Shown one piece after another: positions 43,673 to 53,701 of a stretch of 54,010 nucleotides of DNA. This DNA comes from Bacteroidales bacterium (GTDB taxonomy: Bacteria > Bacteroidota > Bacteroidia > Bacteroidales > UBA932). The stretch covers positions 1 to 54,010 of the forward strand of contig JAAYJQ010000011.1 in the NCBI GenBank assembly GCA_012522855.1. Direction: 5' to 3'. Made by a program: the position numbers and the translations under genes. How positions within the stretch are numbered: the stretch's first letter is position 1; each line of letters begins with the position of its first letter. The notes under the pieces were generated by a model that had not been told where the DNA came from, did not search any database, and saw only the letters and a program-made list of their open reading frames with translations.

Positions 43673-44182
43673 TCAAATCAGTTTTTCGTAGCAGAGACGG
43701 GAACCTTGCGGATATTGGCATTCCCCTGTGTAGGAAAAGCCCAGCCCGGCAAGCATCCGCTGCATGTAGAGGTTGTCGCAATTGGTGTCGATCCGGAAAC
43801 TGTGTACAGCGTTTCCGATTGCCTGTTGCTCGATCATCTGCATGAATCGAGTCGCGACACCCTGCCGCTTGCATTCGTCTGCAACTGCGATCCGGTGCAC
43901 GACGACATACGGCTGGTCGGACAACCATCGGCCTTCCAGTGCATCGTACGCAGGTTCTCCTGTGTAAACAACCGCTGCATAGGCGATGACCGTTCCGTCA
44001 GTTTGGCAGAGAACGTGCCCGACTCCTCTTTCGATATCTTCCTCGATGTGTTCCGGGCGGGGATAGTTCCGGCTCCACTGGCGCTTCCCCTCCCGGAGCA
44101 TCTGCTCCACGGCCTGCTGCAGGATGATCCAGACGCGGGGGACGTCTTCTCCGGTCGCTTTTCGGATGAATAGCGTATTCAT
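43673..44182 (-). CDS. GNAT-family N-acetyltransferase
   Basis: 169 residues from the ATG at 44182, which overlaps the stop of the preceding oxidoreductase gene by 4 nt; a longer frame upstream only shadows that gene. The acetyl-CoA loop is HRIAVADECKRQGVATRFM (~94-112), and LAGLGFSYTGEC marks the last strands. It is the final gene of a three-gene minus-strand operon. The acceptor is unknown. Confidence 0.88.
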   Translation of the reverse strand: MNTLFIRKATGEDVPRVWIILQQAVEQMLREGKRQWSRNYPRPEHIEEDIERGVGHVLCQTDGTVIAYAAVVYTGEPAYDALEGRWLSDQPYVVVHRIAVADECKRQGVATRFMQMIEQQAIGNAVHSFRIDTNCDNLYMQRMLAGLGFSYTGECQYPQGSRLCYEKLI

Positions 44183-45240
44183 ACTATGTGAAGGTCCGCC
44201 GGGAAAACTACGCCTCCCTGCCGACGGATTTCGTCCATGATTTCCGCCACCGCCAAGGAGGTCGACAGGCTGTTGCGCGTCGATTCTTTTTTCCCCCGTT
44301 CCAGCAGGTCGATGAATTCTCGGAATTCGCACAGGTATTCGTCCGCTTCAGGCGGCACGGTGAGATCCACCGCCTCGGGACCCGCCGCCCGGCCGGAAGT
44401 GGGGATCCCCCTCGGGATGAATTCCGCTTGTCTGGCGATGTGGATTTGATCCAGGGACAGAATGCCGTCTTCTCCCGAGATTTCGGTGCGGAGTTTGGAA
44501 TCGGCGATCTTGGAATAGAGGATCTCCGCGGTCATGCCGTCGTATTCAAATAAAACGGCGCCCTGCAGATCGACGGTCTTTCGTACCGTTCCTACCGGCA
44601 CTTCGCAGGTGGTGACGCAGGCGTGGATGCCGGAAGGCTTTCCGAACAGAGCGACCATCGGATAAAGGGTATAGATCCCGATATCCATCAGCGCGCCTCC
44701 GGAGCAGTCCGGATTCAGCGAACTGGGTACCGGAGCGTCGCTTTCTCCGGCAATGATTTTCCGGACGAGATCGTATTTGGAAGAATATTGGCAGAAGGCG
44801 GAGAAAAAGTGGCGAATTTTGCCCACTTCCGGGAGCCGTCGTTTCACTTGCAGGAAATTCGGATTGAGCGTGGAGATCATGGCCTCCATCAGGAGCACGC
44901 CGCTAGAGCGGGCCGTATCGATCATCTCGCGGACTTCCCGCGCGTTTGATGCAAGCGGTTTTTCGCAGAGTACATGTTTGCCCTGTTTCATGGCCAAGAT
45001 GGCCAGGTCGCAGTGGGTGTGATTCGGGGTTCCGAGGTAAACCGCGTCGATGCCGGGATCCGCAACCATCTCCTCCAGAGAAGTGTAGACCTTCGGAATT
45101 TCGTGGGCGGATGCGAATGTCTTGCCGCTGGCCCCATTCCTGGAGCAGATCGCCTCCGCGCGGAAACGGGGATCGAGTTTCGCGCCCTTGAGTACCCATG
45201 CCGTGATGCGGCCGGTGCCGACCATGCCGAACCGAATCAT
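44179..45240 (-). CDS. Gfo/Idh/MocA-family oxidoreductase, cytoplasmic
   Basis: 353 residues with no signal peptide. GMVGTGRITAWV (~5-16) is the NAD(P) loop, GTPNHTHCDLAI (~70) and LCEKPLASNAREV (~91) are the family's conserved blocks with the catalytic-site Lys, and MDIGIYTLYPMVALFG lies at ~180. It probably acts on a sugar or diol. Unlike the exported member at 4502-5878, it lacks the cysteine cluster. It overlaps both neighbours by 4 nt. Confidence 0.9.
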   Translation of the reverse strand: MIRFGMVGTGRITAWVLKGAKLDPRFRAEAICSRNGASGKTFASAHEIPKVYTSLEEMVADPGIDAVYLGTPNHTHCDLAILAMKQGKHVLCEKPLASNAREVREMIDTARSSGVLLMEAMISTLNPNFLQVKRRLPEVGKIRHFFSAFCQYSSKYDLVRKIIAGESDAPVPSSLNPDCSGGALMDIGIYTLYPMVALFGKPSGIHACVTTCEVPVGTVRKTVDLQGAVLFEYDGMTAEILYSKIADSKLRTEISGEDGILSLDQIHIARQAEFIPRGIPTSGRAAGPEAVDLTVPPEADEYLCEFREFIDLLERGKKESTRNSLSTSLAVAEIMDEIRRQGGVVFPADLHIV

Positions 45241-45803
45241 TTCATCGCTCCGTTTTCTTCCAGAAACGCCGTGATTTGCCCGATGGCGGTTGCTGGAACA
45301 GTGGGGTCGACCGCAAGGTGGCCGGCAACCCGGTTTCGTGTTCTGGAAGCGAAGGAGGCGGCTGCTTCGTCCGCGATTCCGTCCGAAATCAGGAAGATCA
45401 GCTCGTCGTCGACGAAAGGTTCATTCGCGAGTTTCTTGACGTAGAAGCTGATTTCCGACTTTTGGCCGTGGAAGGTAGCGCTGTAGCCGATTACGCCTTT
45501 GGAAACCACCGCTCGGAGGATCGCTTCCGGATTGGCTGTAACGAGCGGGGCATGGAGATAGATCACGAGCGGGCGGGTTCCGAGGGAATCCGGAAAGTTT
45601 CCATTCTCGTCCGCAGGCTTGAATACTTTGCCGAAGATCTTCTCCCTGCGGTTGTAGAAACTGAGTTCTTCCACGAGCACTTTGGCTCCTTTTTCCCCTT
45701 GCAGACGCACCCGAGGTCCCGGACTTTTGAACAGGAACCAGCCCCCGATGCCCAGCAGGGCAGCGATGAGGATAACGGACAGAGTGACAATCAGCTTTTT
45801 CAT
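45237..45803 (-). CDS. Single-pass membrane protein with a possible degenerate hydrolase domain
   Basis: 188 residues from the ATG at 45803 (MKKLIVTLSVILIAALLGIG). One N-terminal membrane segment (~5-24) is followed by a periplasmic domain. LVIYLHAPLV and the DDELIFLISDG segment vaguely recall alpha/beta hydrolases, but there is no GxSxG nucleophile elbow, so I do not assign activity. It is first in the operon with the Gfo/Idh protein and GNAT. A minus-strand -7 element lies 31 nt upstream. Confidence 0.65.
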   Translation of the reverse strand: MKKLIVTLSVILIAALLGIGGWFLFKSPGPRVRLQGEKGAKVLVEELSFYNRREKIFGKVFKPADENGNFPDSLGTRPLVIYLHAPLVTANPEAILRAVVSKGVIGYSATFHGQKSEISFYVKKLANEPFVDDELIFLISDGIADEAAASFASRTRNRVAGHLAVDPTVPATAIGQITAFLEENGAMK

Positions 45804-45833
45804 GAAACTTGGCGAACTTTGTTTTAGTAAACC

Positions 45834-45861
45834 CAAATGTACGCATATTTTCGTAAATTTG
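45834..45861. promoter_or_regulatory. Divergent -7 elements between the membrane-protein operon and the ClC gene
   Basis: CAAATGTA (45834-45841) reads TACATTTG on the minus strand. TAAATTTG (45854-45861) serves the plus strand, 41 nt before the ClC start. No -33 TTTG at standard spacing on either side. Confidence 0.5.
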
Positions 45862-45902
45862 TAAATCTGTTTGTGCCTCTTGGCCGCCAAGCGATAAACA
45901 AA

Positions 45903-47702
45903 ATGAGAAGATCCAATCAGATTTCCCGGCGCTTATGGGTTCCGATCCGCAGATGGGTCAAGAGGATGTCCGAGAAGAACATTCTCCTGACCCTCAGCCT
46001 CGTCATTGGCATTTTGTCCGGGCTAGCCGCTGTCATTTTGAAGAAGCTGATCGGACTGATCCAGCATCAGTTGTATGGCCTTTTCGGAGAACATCTTCAA
46101 GGAATCCTTTACATCGCGCTGCCCGGAGTGGGGATGCTGCTTGCCTATCTGTTCTGCAAGCTGGTGATCAAGGACGATATCGGTCACGGCGTAACGAAGG
46201 CGCTGCAGGCGGTTTCGCAGAATGATTCCAGAATTCGTCCCCACAACATGTGGTCTTCGGTGGCGGCCAGTTCTGTGACCATCGGATTCGGCGGCTCCGT
46301 CGGAGCGGAGGCGCCCATCGTTTATACGGGCGCCGCCATCGGCTCCAACCTCGCCCGGTATTTCGGGATGTCCTACCGGAATATGACCATTCTGCTCGGC
46401 TGCGGGGCCGCTGCTGCTGTGGCAGGCATCTTCAAAGCTCCCTTGGCGGGCGTCCTGTTCACGTTGGAGATCTTGCTTTTCCACATCTCCATGACCTCCT
46501 TGATACCGATCCTCATTTCCACCATCTCCGCAACGGTGGTCTCTTACATTTTTTTGGGGAACTCAACTCCTTTCGAGAGTGTCCTCACTCCTTTCGAACT
46601 CAAGAATATTCCGTTTTATATCATTCTGGGCCTTTTCTGCGGTGCCTGTTCCGTCTATTTCATCCGTACGACGCTGTGGCTCGAGGACGGGATCGCCGCG
46701 AAATGGAAGAATCCCTATCTGCGCTGGTTTCTGTGCGCTGTGGGGCTGGGGCTGTTGATCTTCCTCTTCCCCCCGCTCTACGGGGAGGGCTTTGATTCTT
46801 TGAGCGACATGCTGACGGGAAACGAAGTATCCTTGCAGGGACAGACACCGCTCTCCTTCATTGCGGACAGTTCTTGGGCGGTTCCGCTCTTTTTCTTGTT
46901 GATTTTGTTGCTGAAGGTCTTTTCCATGACCTTGACCAATGCCGGGGGCGGTGTCGGAGGAACCTTCGGACCGACGCTGTTCGTTGGCGCCATCGCCGGA
47001 TTCGTTGTTGCCCGGTCCCTGAACTTGGTGCTGGTCGGCACCTCGTTGTCGCTCCCGGAACAGAATTTCGTGCTGGTCGGCATGGCCGGATTGATGGCCG
47101 GCGTCATGCAGGCACCCATGACGGCGATCTTCTTGATTGCGGAAATTTCAGGAGGCTATGAACTCTTCCTCCCGCTGATTATCACCGCGACCGTGGCGTT
47201 CGTGGCGACGCGGCTCACGGAAAAATATTCGATCTATACGAAACGGATCGCGCACAAGGGGCAACTGCTGACCCATGACAGCGACCAGGCGGTGCTGACC
47301 CTGCTTAAGATCTCCGACGTGATCGAAACGGATTTCTCCCCGGTAAAGATCGATGATTCGCTCGGCCGGTTGGCCGAAGTGGTTTCCGAATCCTCGCGGA
47401 ACATCTTCCCCGTCCTGGACAACAAACGACGTTTTCAGGGTTATGTGGTCCTGGAAGACATTCGTAAGGAAATGTTCCGGACCGACCAGTACGACAAGAA
47501 GCATGTTTTCAATTTCATGCGGACTGCCGATGAGTATGTTCTTGAGGATGAGAGGATGGACTCCGTGATGCAGAAGTTCGAGAAATCCGGAGCCTGGAAC
47601 CTTCCGGTCGTGAAGCCGGACCGGACCTATGTCGGTTTCGTCTCCAAATCCAAGATTTTTTCCGTGTACCGGAGAGAACTGAAAGAAGTCTCACAGGATT
47701 AG
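45903..47702 (+). CDS. ClC-family chloride channel/transporter with CBS pair
   Basis: 599 residues from the ATG at 45903 (MRRSNQISRRLWVP). The frame is open further upstream, but that would start over the -7 element. The membrane part (~25-440) contains GSVGAEAPIVYTGAAIG (~122) with the gating Glu, and GGVGGTFGPTLFVGAIAG (~348). Two CBS domains fill ~470-595. With the Glu present, a Cl-/H+ antiporter is possible. It lies 9 nt before tex. Confidence 0.92.
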   Translation: MRRSNQISRRLWVPIRRWVKRMSEKNILLTLSLVIGILSGLAAVILKKLIGLIQHQLYGLFGEHLQGILYIALPGVGMLLAYLFCKLVIKDDIGHGVTKALQAVSQNDSRIRPHNMWSSVAASSVTIGFGGSVGAEAPIVYTGAAIGSNLARYFGMSYRNMTILLGCGAAAAVAGIFKAPLAGVLFTLEILLFHISMTSLIPILISTISATVVSYIFLGNSTPFESVLTPFELKNIPFYIILGLFCGACSVYFIRTTLWLEDGIAAKWKNPYLRWFLCAVGLGLLIFLFPPLYGEGFDSLSDMLTGNEVSLQGQTPLSFIADSSWAVPLFFLLILLLKVFSMTLTNAGGGVGGTFGPTLFVGAIAGFVVARSLNLVLVGTSLSLPEQNFVLVGMAGLMAGVMQAPMTAIFLIAEISGGYELFLPLIITATVAFVATRLTEKYSIYTKRIAHKGQLLTHDSDQAVLTLLKISDVIETDFSPVKIDDSLGRLAEVVSESSRNIFPVLDNKRRFQGYVVLEDIRKEMFRTDQYDKKHVFNFMRTADEYVLEDERMDSVMQKFEKSGAWNLPVVKPDRTYVGFVSKSKIFSVYRRELKEVSQD

Positions 47703-47711
47703 CGATATAAG

Positions 47712-49868
47712 ATGAAACAAGTATACATCGATCATATTTCCGATTTGCTCCAGGTCAAGACCTGGCAGGTCGAGAACTGCGCGCATCTCTTCGAAGAGGG
47801 GAACACGATTCCCTTCATCAGCCGGTACCGGAAGGAGCGGACCGGCGGTCTCGATGACGTGGCCGTTTCGGAGATCAAACATTGGGTGGACGTGTTCACG
47901 GAAATGGAAAAGCGGAAGGGGAGCATCCTGCAAACCATTTCGGATCAAGGAAAATTGACCGAGGAACTTAAAGATCGGATTGAGCGATGTGTCGTGGCCA
48001 CTGAACTGGAGGACTTGTACCTTCCGTATCGTCCGAAACGCCGCACACGGGCTACTGACGCTCGTGAGAAGGGGTTGGAACCGCTGGCGGATCTGATGGA
48101 GGCCGTTTCCTCGGTTGATCCCGAAATAGAGGCGGCGAAGTATCTGAACGACGGCGTTCCGACGGTTGAGGATGCCCTCGCCGGCGCCCGTGATATTCTG
48201 GCGGAACGGTTTTCCGAGTCCGCCTCCGTCCGGGAGAGCCTCCGACGGATCTTCCGGACCCGTCGGATTGAATCCAAAGCCACCAAGGCGGCCTCCGAAT
48301 CACAGGAAGCCACCAAATACCGGGCCTATTTCCAATTCTCCATGCCCCTGCAGCGAATCCCTTCGCACAATCTCCTGGCTATCTTGCGTGGCGAAAAAGA
48401 AGGCTTTCTTTCCGTCGGCCTCGATACGGATCCCGAGAAGTGCGGGAATAAGATGTATTATGATTTCTGTCAGGAGCGTCGGTATCCCGGCCCGAAACTG
48501 GCTGCCCAAATCCGGATGACGGTGGACGACGCCTACAAGCGACTGCTCGAACCCTCCATCACCCGCGAAATCATCAAGGAGGCGAAAGAAAAGGCCGATC
48601 TGGAATCGATCCGCGTATTCGGAGACAATCTCACCCAGTTGCTGCTCTCTCCACCTGTGGGACAGAAGCGGACATTGGCCATCGATCCCGGGTTCCGCAC
48701 GGGATGCAAAATCGTCTGCCTGGACGAGCAGGGGAACCTTCTGCATCACGACATCATCTTTCCGCATCCTCCGCAGAGCGAAAAAGTGAAATCCATCCAG
48801 GTCGTTTCTTCCATGGTCGAGGAGTACGGCATTGAAGTGATTGCCATCGGCAACGGGACGGCCTCCCGCGAGACGGAAGATTTCATCCGGAGGGTCGGTC
48901 TCCCCGATTTCGTCAAGGTGTACACGGTAAGCGAGGACGGGGCGTCGATCTATTCCGCTTCCGAAGTCGCGCGCAAGGAATTTCCGGATGAAGACGTGAC
49001 GGTCCGGGGGGCGGTTTCCATCGGCAGGCGCCTGATGGATCCCTTGGCGGAATTGGTGAAGATTGATCCGAAGTCTTTGGGTGTCGGACAGTATCAACAC
49101 GATGTGGATCAGAATCTGCTGCGCGAAAAACTGGACAACACCGTGGTCATCTGCGTAAACAGCGTGGGCGTCAATTTGAACACGGCGAGCGCCTACCTGT
49201 TGAGCTATGTCTCAGGAATCGGACCGGCGCTGGCCCGGAACATCATTTCCTTCCGTTCGGAACGCGGGGGCTTCACCTCCCGTGACGAACTCCGGGAAGT
49301 TCCGCAACTGGGGCCCAAGGCCTTTGAGCAGTGCGCCGGATTCCTGCGGATTCACGATGCGGAGAATCCGCTGGACAATTCCGCCGTCCATCCGGAATGT
49401 TATCATATCGTGGGCCGGATGGCTTCGGATCTGGGCGTTTCCACGAAAGAACTGGTCGGTAAAGAGGATTTGATCCGGAAGATCGATGCCGCGAAGTATG
49501 TCGAAGGAGATTTCGGTCTTCCGACCATCCACGACATACTTAAGGAACTTGCGAAACCCGGCCGGGATCCGCGGGAGTCGGCCCAGACTTTCAGTTTTGC
49601 GGAAGACATCCACGAAATCGACGATCTGAAACCCGGCATGGAGTTGCCCGGAATCATCACGAATGTGACCAATTTCGGTGCTTTCGTGGACTTGGGTATA
49701 CACGAGAATGGTTTGATTCACGTCTCCCAGATGCGTGCGGGTTTACCGAAGGGACACCGGGGGCCTGTCGATCCTTCCAAGGTCGTGAAATTGCATCAGC
49801 ACGTGAAAGTCAGCGTGTTGGATGTGGATTTGGATAGAAAGCGAATCTCTCTCAGATTGTTGAAATAG
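47712..49868 (+). CDS. tex: Tex-family RNA-binding transcription accessory protein
   Basis: 718 residues, family length. Tex N-terminal helical domain (~5-190), YqgF-like RNase H fold (TLAIDPGFRTGCKIVCLD, ~317), helix-hairpin-helix (YVSGIGPALARNIISFRSE, ~498) and a C-terminal S1 domain (LPGIITNVTNFGAFVDLG, ~645 on). Tex is a conserved nucleic-acid-binding factor linked to transcription. The 120 nt after it contain no gene and no obvious terminator. Confidence 0.95.
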   Translation: MKQVYIDHISDLLQVKTWQVENCAHLFEEGNTIPFISRYRKERTGGLDDVAVSEIKHWVDVFTEMEKRKGSILQTISDQGKLTEELKDRIERCVVATELEDLYLPYRPKRRTRATDAREKGLEPLADLMEAVSSVDPEIEAAKYLNDGVPTVEDALAGARDILAERFSESASVRESLRRIFRTRRIESKATKAASESQEATKYRAYFQFSMPLQRIPSHNLLAILRGEKEGFLSVGLDTDPEKCGNKMYYDFCQERRYPGPKLAAQIRMTVDDAYKRLLEPSITREIIKEAKEKADLESIRVFGDNLTQLLLSPPVGQKRTLAIDPGFRTGCKIVCLDEQGNLLHHDIIFPHPPQSEKVKSIQVVSSMVEEYGIEVIAIGNGTASRETEDFIRRVGLPDFVKVYTVSEDGASIYSASEVARKEFPDEDVTVRGAVSIGRRLMDPLAELVKIDPKSLGVGQYQHDVDQNLLREKLDNTVVICVNSVGVNLNTASAYLLSYVSGIGPALARNIISFRSERGGFTSRDELREVPQLGPKAFEQCAGFLRIHDAENPLDNSAVHPECYHIVGRMASDLGVSTKELVGKEDLIRKIDAAKYVEGDFGLPTIHDILKELAKPGRDPRESAQTFSFAEDIHEIDDLKPGMELPGIITNVTNFGAFVDLGIHENGLIHVSQMRAGLPKGHRGPVDPSKVVKLHQHVKVSVLDVDLDRKRISLRLLK

Positions 49869-49988
49869 AAAGCGATTTTTTGCTCGCGACGTTTGAGTCT
49901 TTGATCTATTTTGTCTGCGAGACCTATGAAATCAAGGAAACCGGATCGCCGTCGTCGGCATCGTGCTGTCTCAGTACACCAGACACTG

Positions 49989-51392
49989 CTATTCCTTGCT
50001 CAAGCGCAAACGTTGACCGGAGGGTGCTTCTTCCAGCGCTTTTCCGTCCCGGACGGCAAGTTTCCCGTTCAGAAACACCATTTTGATCTTGGCGCGCAGC
50101 GTCGCTCCCATATAGGGGGACCATCCGCATTTGTTGACGACGGACGAGACTTGCTCCCCGGAGCGGGGATCAATGACGACCAAGTCTGCGAAGTTGCCGA
50201 CTTTTAGCGAGCCGCGGTCTTTGATGCCGAGCAACTCAGCGGCTTTTTCTGAAATGGCGGAAGCGATCCGCTGCGGGGGAATCACGGGAGCATCTTCTCT
50301 TCCGCTTGCATTCCATCCCTCCGCGACGCTCATCAGGACGGGAAGCGAATGCTGGATCGATGGAATGCCCGAGGGACAGGAAAGGTAGGGACGTTGCTTC
50401 TCGGTCAGAAGATGGGGGGCGTGATCTGAACCCAAAGTGTCCAATGTCCCATCTATGAAGCCCCGTCGCAGGGCCGCCCGGTCTGCGGCCGACTTGATGG
50501 CCGGGTTGCATTTGATCTTCCCGCCGAACTTGTCGTAATCCGCGTCGCTGAACCAGAGGTAATTTGCCGACGTCTCCGTCGTGATGCCGGGGTGGCGGCG
50601 TTTGGCTGCGGCGATCATCTCAATTTCTTCTTCGGTGGTGACATGGAGAATATGGAGACGGGTGCCATATTCCAGCGCCATTTCCAGTGCCTTCTTCGTG
50701 GATCGGATACAGGCTTCCCGGCTCCGGATCAGTGGATGGGCCGGGAAAGGCACCTCTTCTCCCCAGCGCGCCTTCGCCTCGGCGAGGTTGGCTTTGATGA
50801 CTCCCTCGTCCTCGTTGTGAATCAGGATCACTTTCTCCCGGATCCGGAAGAGATCGCGCAGCGCGGCATCGCGGTCGACGAGCATATTCCCCGTGGAAGA
50901 CCCCATGAAGACTTTGATTCCTCCGAAGTCCGCGCCTCCGTTCAGGGCTAGAAGTTCTTGGATCAGGCCGACATTGTCGTTCGTGGCGCCGAGATGGAAG
51001 CCATAGTTGACCCAGGAGCGACCTTCCGCCCGGACCTGCTTGTCTTTGAGCGCCTCGAGCGTGACCGTGGGCGGCTTGTTGTTGGGCATGTCGAAAATAG
51101 ACGTGATGCCCCCCAAGAGCGCCGCGCGGGATTCAGTGAACAGATCTCCTTTCTCCGTCATGCCGGGCTCGCGGAAATGCGTATGCAGGTCGATCCCGCC
51201 CGCAAGCAGCATCATCCCGTCCAGATCGAAGATTCGCGCGTCCGGAAATTCCGCCTCCGCGCGCGCGTCGTCGGTTTCCGTCTCCCGCCTGAGCCATATT
51301 CCGGCAATCCTTTCCCCGTCGACGGCGAGTGCTCCCGGTTTGGCATAGGTCCCCGTCACCAGAAACGCGTTGGTCAGCAGGTATCTGGACAT
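49989..51392 (-). CDS. pyrC: Dihydroorotase
   Basis: 467 residues. The metal-binding motif DLHTHFREPG (~67-76), MPNNKPPT (~101), HVTTEEEI and GSDHAPHLLTEKQRPY (~321-336) mark a class I dihydroorotase. It closes carbamoyl-aspartate to dihydroorotate in pyrimidine synthesis. The upstream glycosyltransferase stop codon abuts its start directly, so the two genes are one transcription unit. A paralogous allantoinase is less likely given the LTEKQRPY segment. Confidence 0.9.
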   Translation of the reverse strand: MSRYLLTNAFLVTGTYAKPGALAVDGERIAGIWLRRETETDDARAEAEFPDARIFDLDGMMLLAGGIDLHTHFREPGMTEKGDLFTESRAALLGGITSIFDMPNNKPPTVTLEALKDKQVRAEGRSWVNYGFHLGATNDNVGLIQELLALNGGADFGGIKVFMGSSTGNMLVDRDAALRDLFRIREKVILIHNEDEGVIKANLAEAKARWGEEVPFPAHPLIRSREACIRSTKKALEMALEYGTRLHILHVTTEEEIEMIAAAKRRHPGITTETSANYLWFSDADYDKFGGKIKCNPAIKSAADRAALRRGFIDGTLDTLGSDHAPHLLTEKQRPYLSCPSGIPSIQHSLPVLMSVAEGWNASGREDAPVIPPQRIASAISEKAAELLGIKDRGSLKVGNFADLVVIDPRSGEQVSSVVNKCGWSPYMGATLRAKIKMVFLNGKLAVRDGKALEEAPSGQRLRLSKE

Positions 51393-52124
51393 TTAACTCG
51401 ATTTTCGATGAAATTTCCTGAATCTTAACTTGATGACGCCCCAAAATGCCTCTCCGAAGATACCTCCGCTCATCTTGGATGTGCCCAGTTTGCGGTTGAC
51501 GAAGATGATGGGTACTTCTTTCAATTGGAAGCCCAGCTTGTAGGCAGTGTACTTCATCTCGATCTGGAAGCCGTATCCCTTCATGCGCACGTCATCCAAG
51601 TCGATGGACTCCAGTACCTTACGGTTGTAGCACTTGAATCCGGCCGTGCAGTCGTGCACGTTCATGCCGAGAACCGTCTTGACATAGATGGATGCGAAGT
51701 ACGACATCAGGATCCTGCCGATCGGCCAGTTCACGACGCTGATTCCGTCGCAGTAGCGGGAACCGATGGCGAGGCCCTCTATAGCCGAGGCGGCTTGGTA
51801 GAGTTTCGGAAGATCTTCCGGGTTGTGCGAGAAATCCGCGTCCATCTCGAAGATGTAGTCGTAGTCCTGCGATAGGCACCACTTGAAACCCGTGAGGTAC
51901 GCCGTTCCGAGACCCAACTTGCCGGCACGTTCAATCAGGAACAGCCGGTCGCGGAATTCTTCCTGCATCCGCTTGACGATGGAGGCGGTTCCGTCCGGAG
52001 AGCCGTCATCGATGATCAGGACATGGTATGCCCCTTCCAGCGAAAAGACTGTCCTGACGATTGATTCGATGTTTTCCTTTTCGTTGTACGTAGGGATGAT
52101 TACAATTTTTTTGTCCATATCCAT
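51393..52124 (-). CDS. Polyprenol-phosphate mannosyltransferase-like GT2 (DPM1 type)
   Basis: 243 residues. IIPTYNEKENIESIV (~8-22), LIIDDGSPDGTA (~36-47), the DXD motif in FEMDADFSHNPEDL (~92-105) and KGYGFQIEMKYTAYKLGF (~184) are typical of dolichol/polyprenol-phosphate mannose synthases without the membrane-anchor extension. It probably loads a sugar on undecaprenyl phosphate for transfer in the periplasm. It is first in the operon with pyrC. Confidence 0.9.
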   Translation of the reverse strand: MDMDKKIVIIPTYNEKENIESIVRTVFSLEGAYHVLIIDDGSPDGTASIVKRMQEEFRDRLFLIERAGKLGLGTAYLTGFKWCLSQDYDYIFEMDADFSHNPEDLPKLYQAASAIEGLAIGSRYCDGISVVNWPIGRILMSYFASIYVKTVLGMNVHDCTAGFKCYNRKVLESIDLDDVRMKGYGFQIEMKYTAYKLGFQLKEVPIIFVNRKLGTSKMSGGIFGEAFWGVIKLRFRKFHRKSS

Positions 52125-52146
52125 AAGATTATTGAGCGATCGACAG

Positions 52147-52241
52147 CAAAATTACAATTATTGGAAGGGGTGACATATACATGTTCCCAAGTTAAAGTGT
52201 ACAAATATATTCAAATTTGTCCAGATTATTCCGTATTTTTG
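52147..52241. promoter_or_regulatory. Divergent -7 elements between the two glycosyltransferase genes
   Basis: CAAAATTA (52147-52154) gives TAATTTTG on the minus strand, 22 nt before the DPM1-type gene. TATTTTTG (52234-52241) lies 26 nt before the plus-strand GT2 gene. The -33 elements are not clear. Confidence 0.5.
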
Positions 52242-52267
52242 TTCCTAACCAGTAAGACAAACCCGAT

Positions 52268-53695
52268 ATGAAAAGAATTGATTGTTTTATCGCATTCATC
52301 GATGATGAGCAGGCGGAACCGACCTTGGCCAATCTTCAGAGGGAATCCGAAGTGGCGCGCGTGAACCGCGTGCCTGCCGCTCGTCTGAAGAGCACGGATG
52401 CCGTCAGGAACATTGCCGCTACCGCCACGGCGCCTTTTACAATGATTTATACCAAGACCACTGCCTTGCGTTTCGGCCGTTTTGCCCTGGAACGCTTTCT
52501 TGCGGTCGCCGAGGATAGCGGCGCCGCTCTGGTGTATGCCGATCATTTCAACGAGGCGGACGGGGAGCGGAAATTCACTCCTGTGATCGACTACCAGTTC
52601 GGCTCGCTTCGAGACGACTTCGATTTCGGCTCCGTGCTCATCTACAGGACTTCCGCGCTGCAGGAGGCAGTTTCGCGGATGGATGAAGATTACGATTTCG
52701 CCGGATTATACGATCTTCGGCTCAAGGTTTCCCAGCGGGGGAGCCTCGTACACATCAACGAATACCTCTATTATGAAGTAGAGACCGACACGAGGAAATC
52801 CGGAGAAAAGATCTTCGATTATGTGGATCCGAAGAACCGTGCTGTCCAGATCGAGATGGAAAAGGCTTGTACCCGGCACCTTAAGGACATCGGTGGATAT
52901 CTTGAACCGGTTTTCAAGCCAATCACCTTCAGCGAAGAAGCGTTCGCCTGCGAAGCCTCGGTTGTGATACCTTGCAAGAACCGGATTCGTACGATTGCTG
53001 ACGCTCTCTCTTCCGCGCTCAGCCAGAAGACCAACTTCAAGTACAATGTCATTGTGGTCGACGACAATTCGGACGACGGTACGGTGGAGATCATCCGGAA
53101 GTTTATGGATGATCCCAAATTGATCTACATCGCGCAGGACAAGTCCTACCATGCCATCGGCGGGAATTGGAATGCTGCGCTTCATCATCCGAAATGCGGG
53201 AAATTCGCCATCCAACTTGATTCCGATGATGTTTATGCGGACGAGAGCACGGTACAGAAGTTCGTCGATGCCTTCTATGCCCAGAACTGTGCGATGGTGA
53301 TAGGAACCTACAGAATGACGAATTTCAATATGGAGACCATCCCTCCGGGTATCATTGACCACAAGGAGTGGACGCCCGAGAATGGTCGGAACAATGCCCT
53401 CCGGATCAACGGGCTCGGCGCCCCGCGCGGTTTTTATGTCCCTATGATCCGGTCCATCAATTTCCCGACCACCAAGTACGGGGAAGACTATGCCGTGGGA
53501 CTTCGCGTCTCGCGGGAATATCAAATCGGGCGAATCTATGATGTGGTCTACGACTGTCGGCGCTGGGATGACAACTCGGATGCCTCTCTGGATGTGGAGA
53601 AGGTGAACGCCAACAATCTTTACAAGGACCGTCTTCGTACTTGGGAACTTCAGGCGCGTGTCGCCCTCAATCGAAAAAAAGAGAAAGGTTTTTAA
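52268..53695 (+). CDS. Two-domain GT2 glycosyltransferase
   Basis: 475 residues. The C-terminal domain (~227-420) is a standard GT-A fold: ASVVIPCKNRIRTI, VIVVDDNSDDGTVEII and AIQLDSDD with the DXD. The N-terminal domain (~1-200) is also GT-A-like (LVYADHFNEADGERKF, LYDLRLKV) but lacks a clear donor-binding start, so it may be a second, diverged transferase or a structural domain. Acceptor unknown. It is the last protein gene before the rRNA operon. Confidence 0.82.
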   Translation: MKRIDCFIAFIDDEQAEPTLANLQRESEVARVNRVPAARLKSTDAVRNIAATATAPFTMIYTKTTALRFGRFALERFLAVAEDSGAALVYADHFNEADGERKFTPVIDYQFGSLRDDFDFGSVLIYRTSALQEAVSRMDEDYDFAGLYDLRLKVSQRGSLVHINEYLYYEVETDTRKSGEKIFDYVDPKNRAVQIEMEKACTRHLKDIGGYLEPVFKPITFSEEAFACEASVVIPCKNRIRTIADALSSALSQKTNFKYNVIVVDDNSDDGTVEIIRKFMDDPKLIYIAQDKSYHAIGGNWNAALHHPKCGKFAIQLDSDDVYADESTVQKFVDAFYAQNCAMVIGTYRMTNFNMETIPPGIIDHKEWTPENGRNNALRINGLGAPRGFYVPMIRSINFPTTKYGEDYAVGLRVSREYQIGRIYDVVYDCRRWDDNSDASLDVEKVNANNLYKDRLRTWELQARVALNRKKEKGF

Positions 53696-53701
53696 GATTT
53701 T

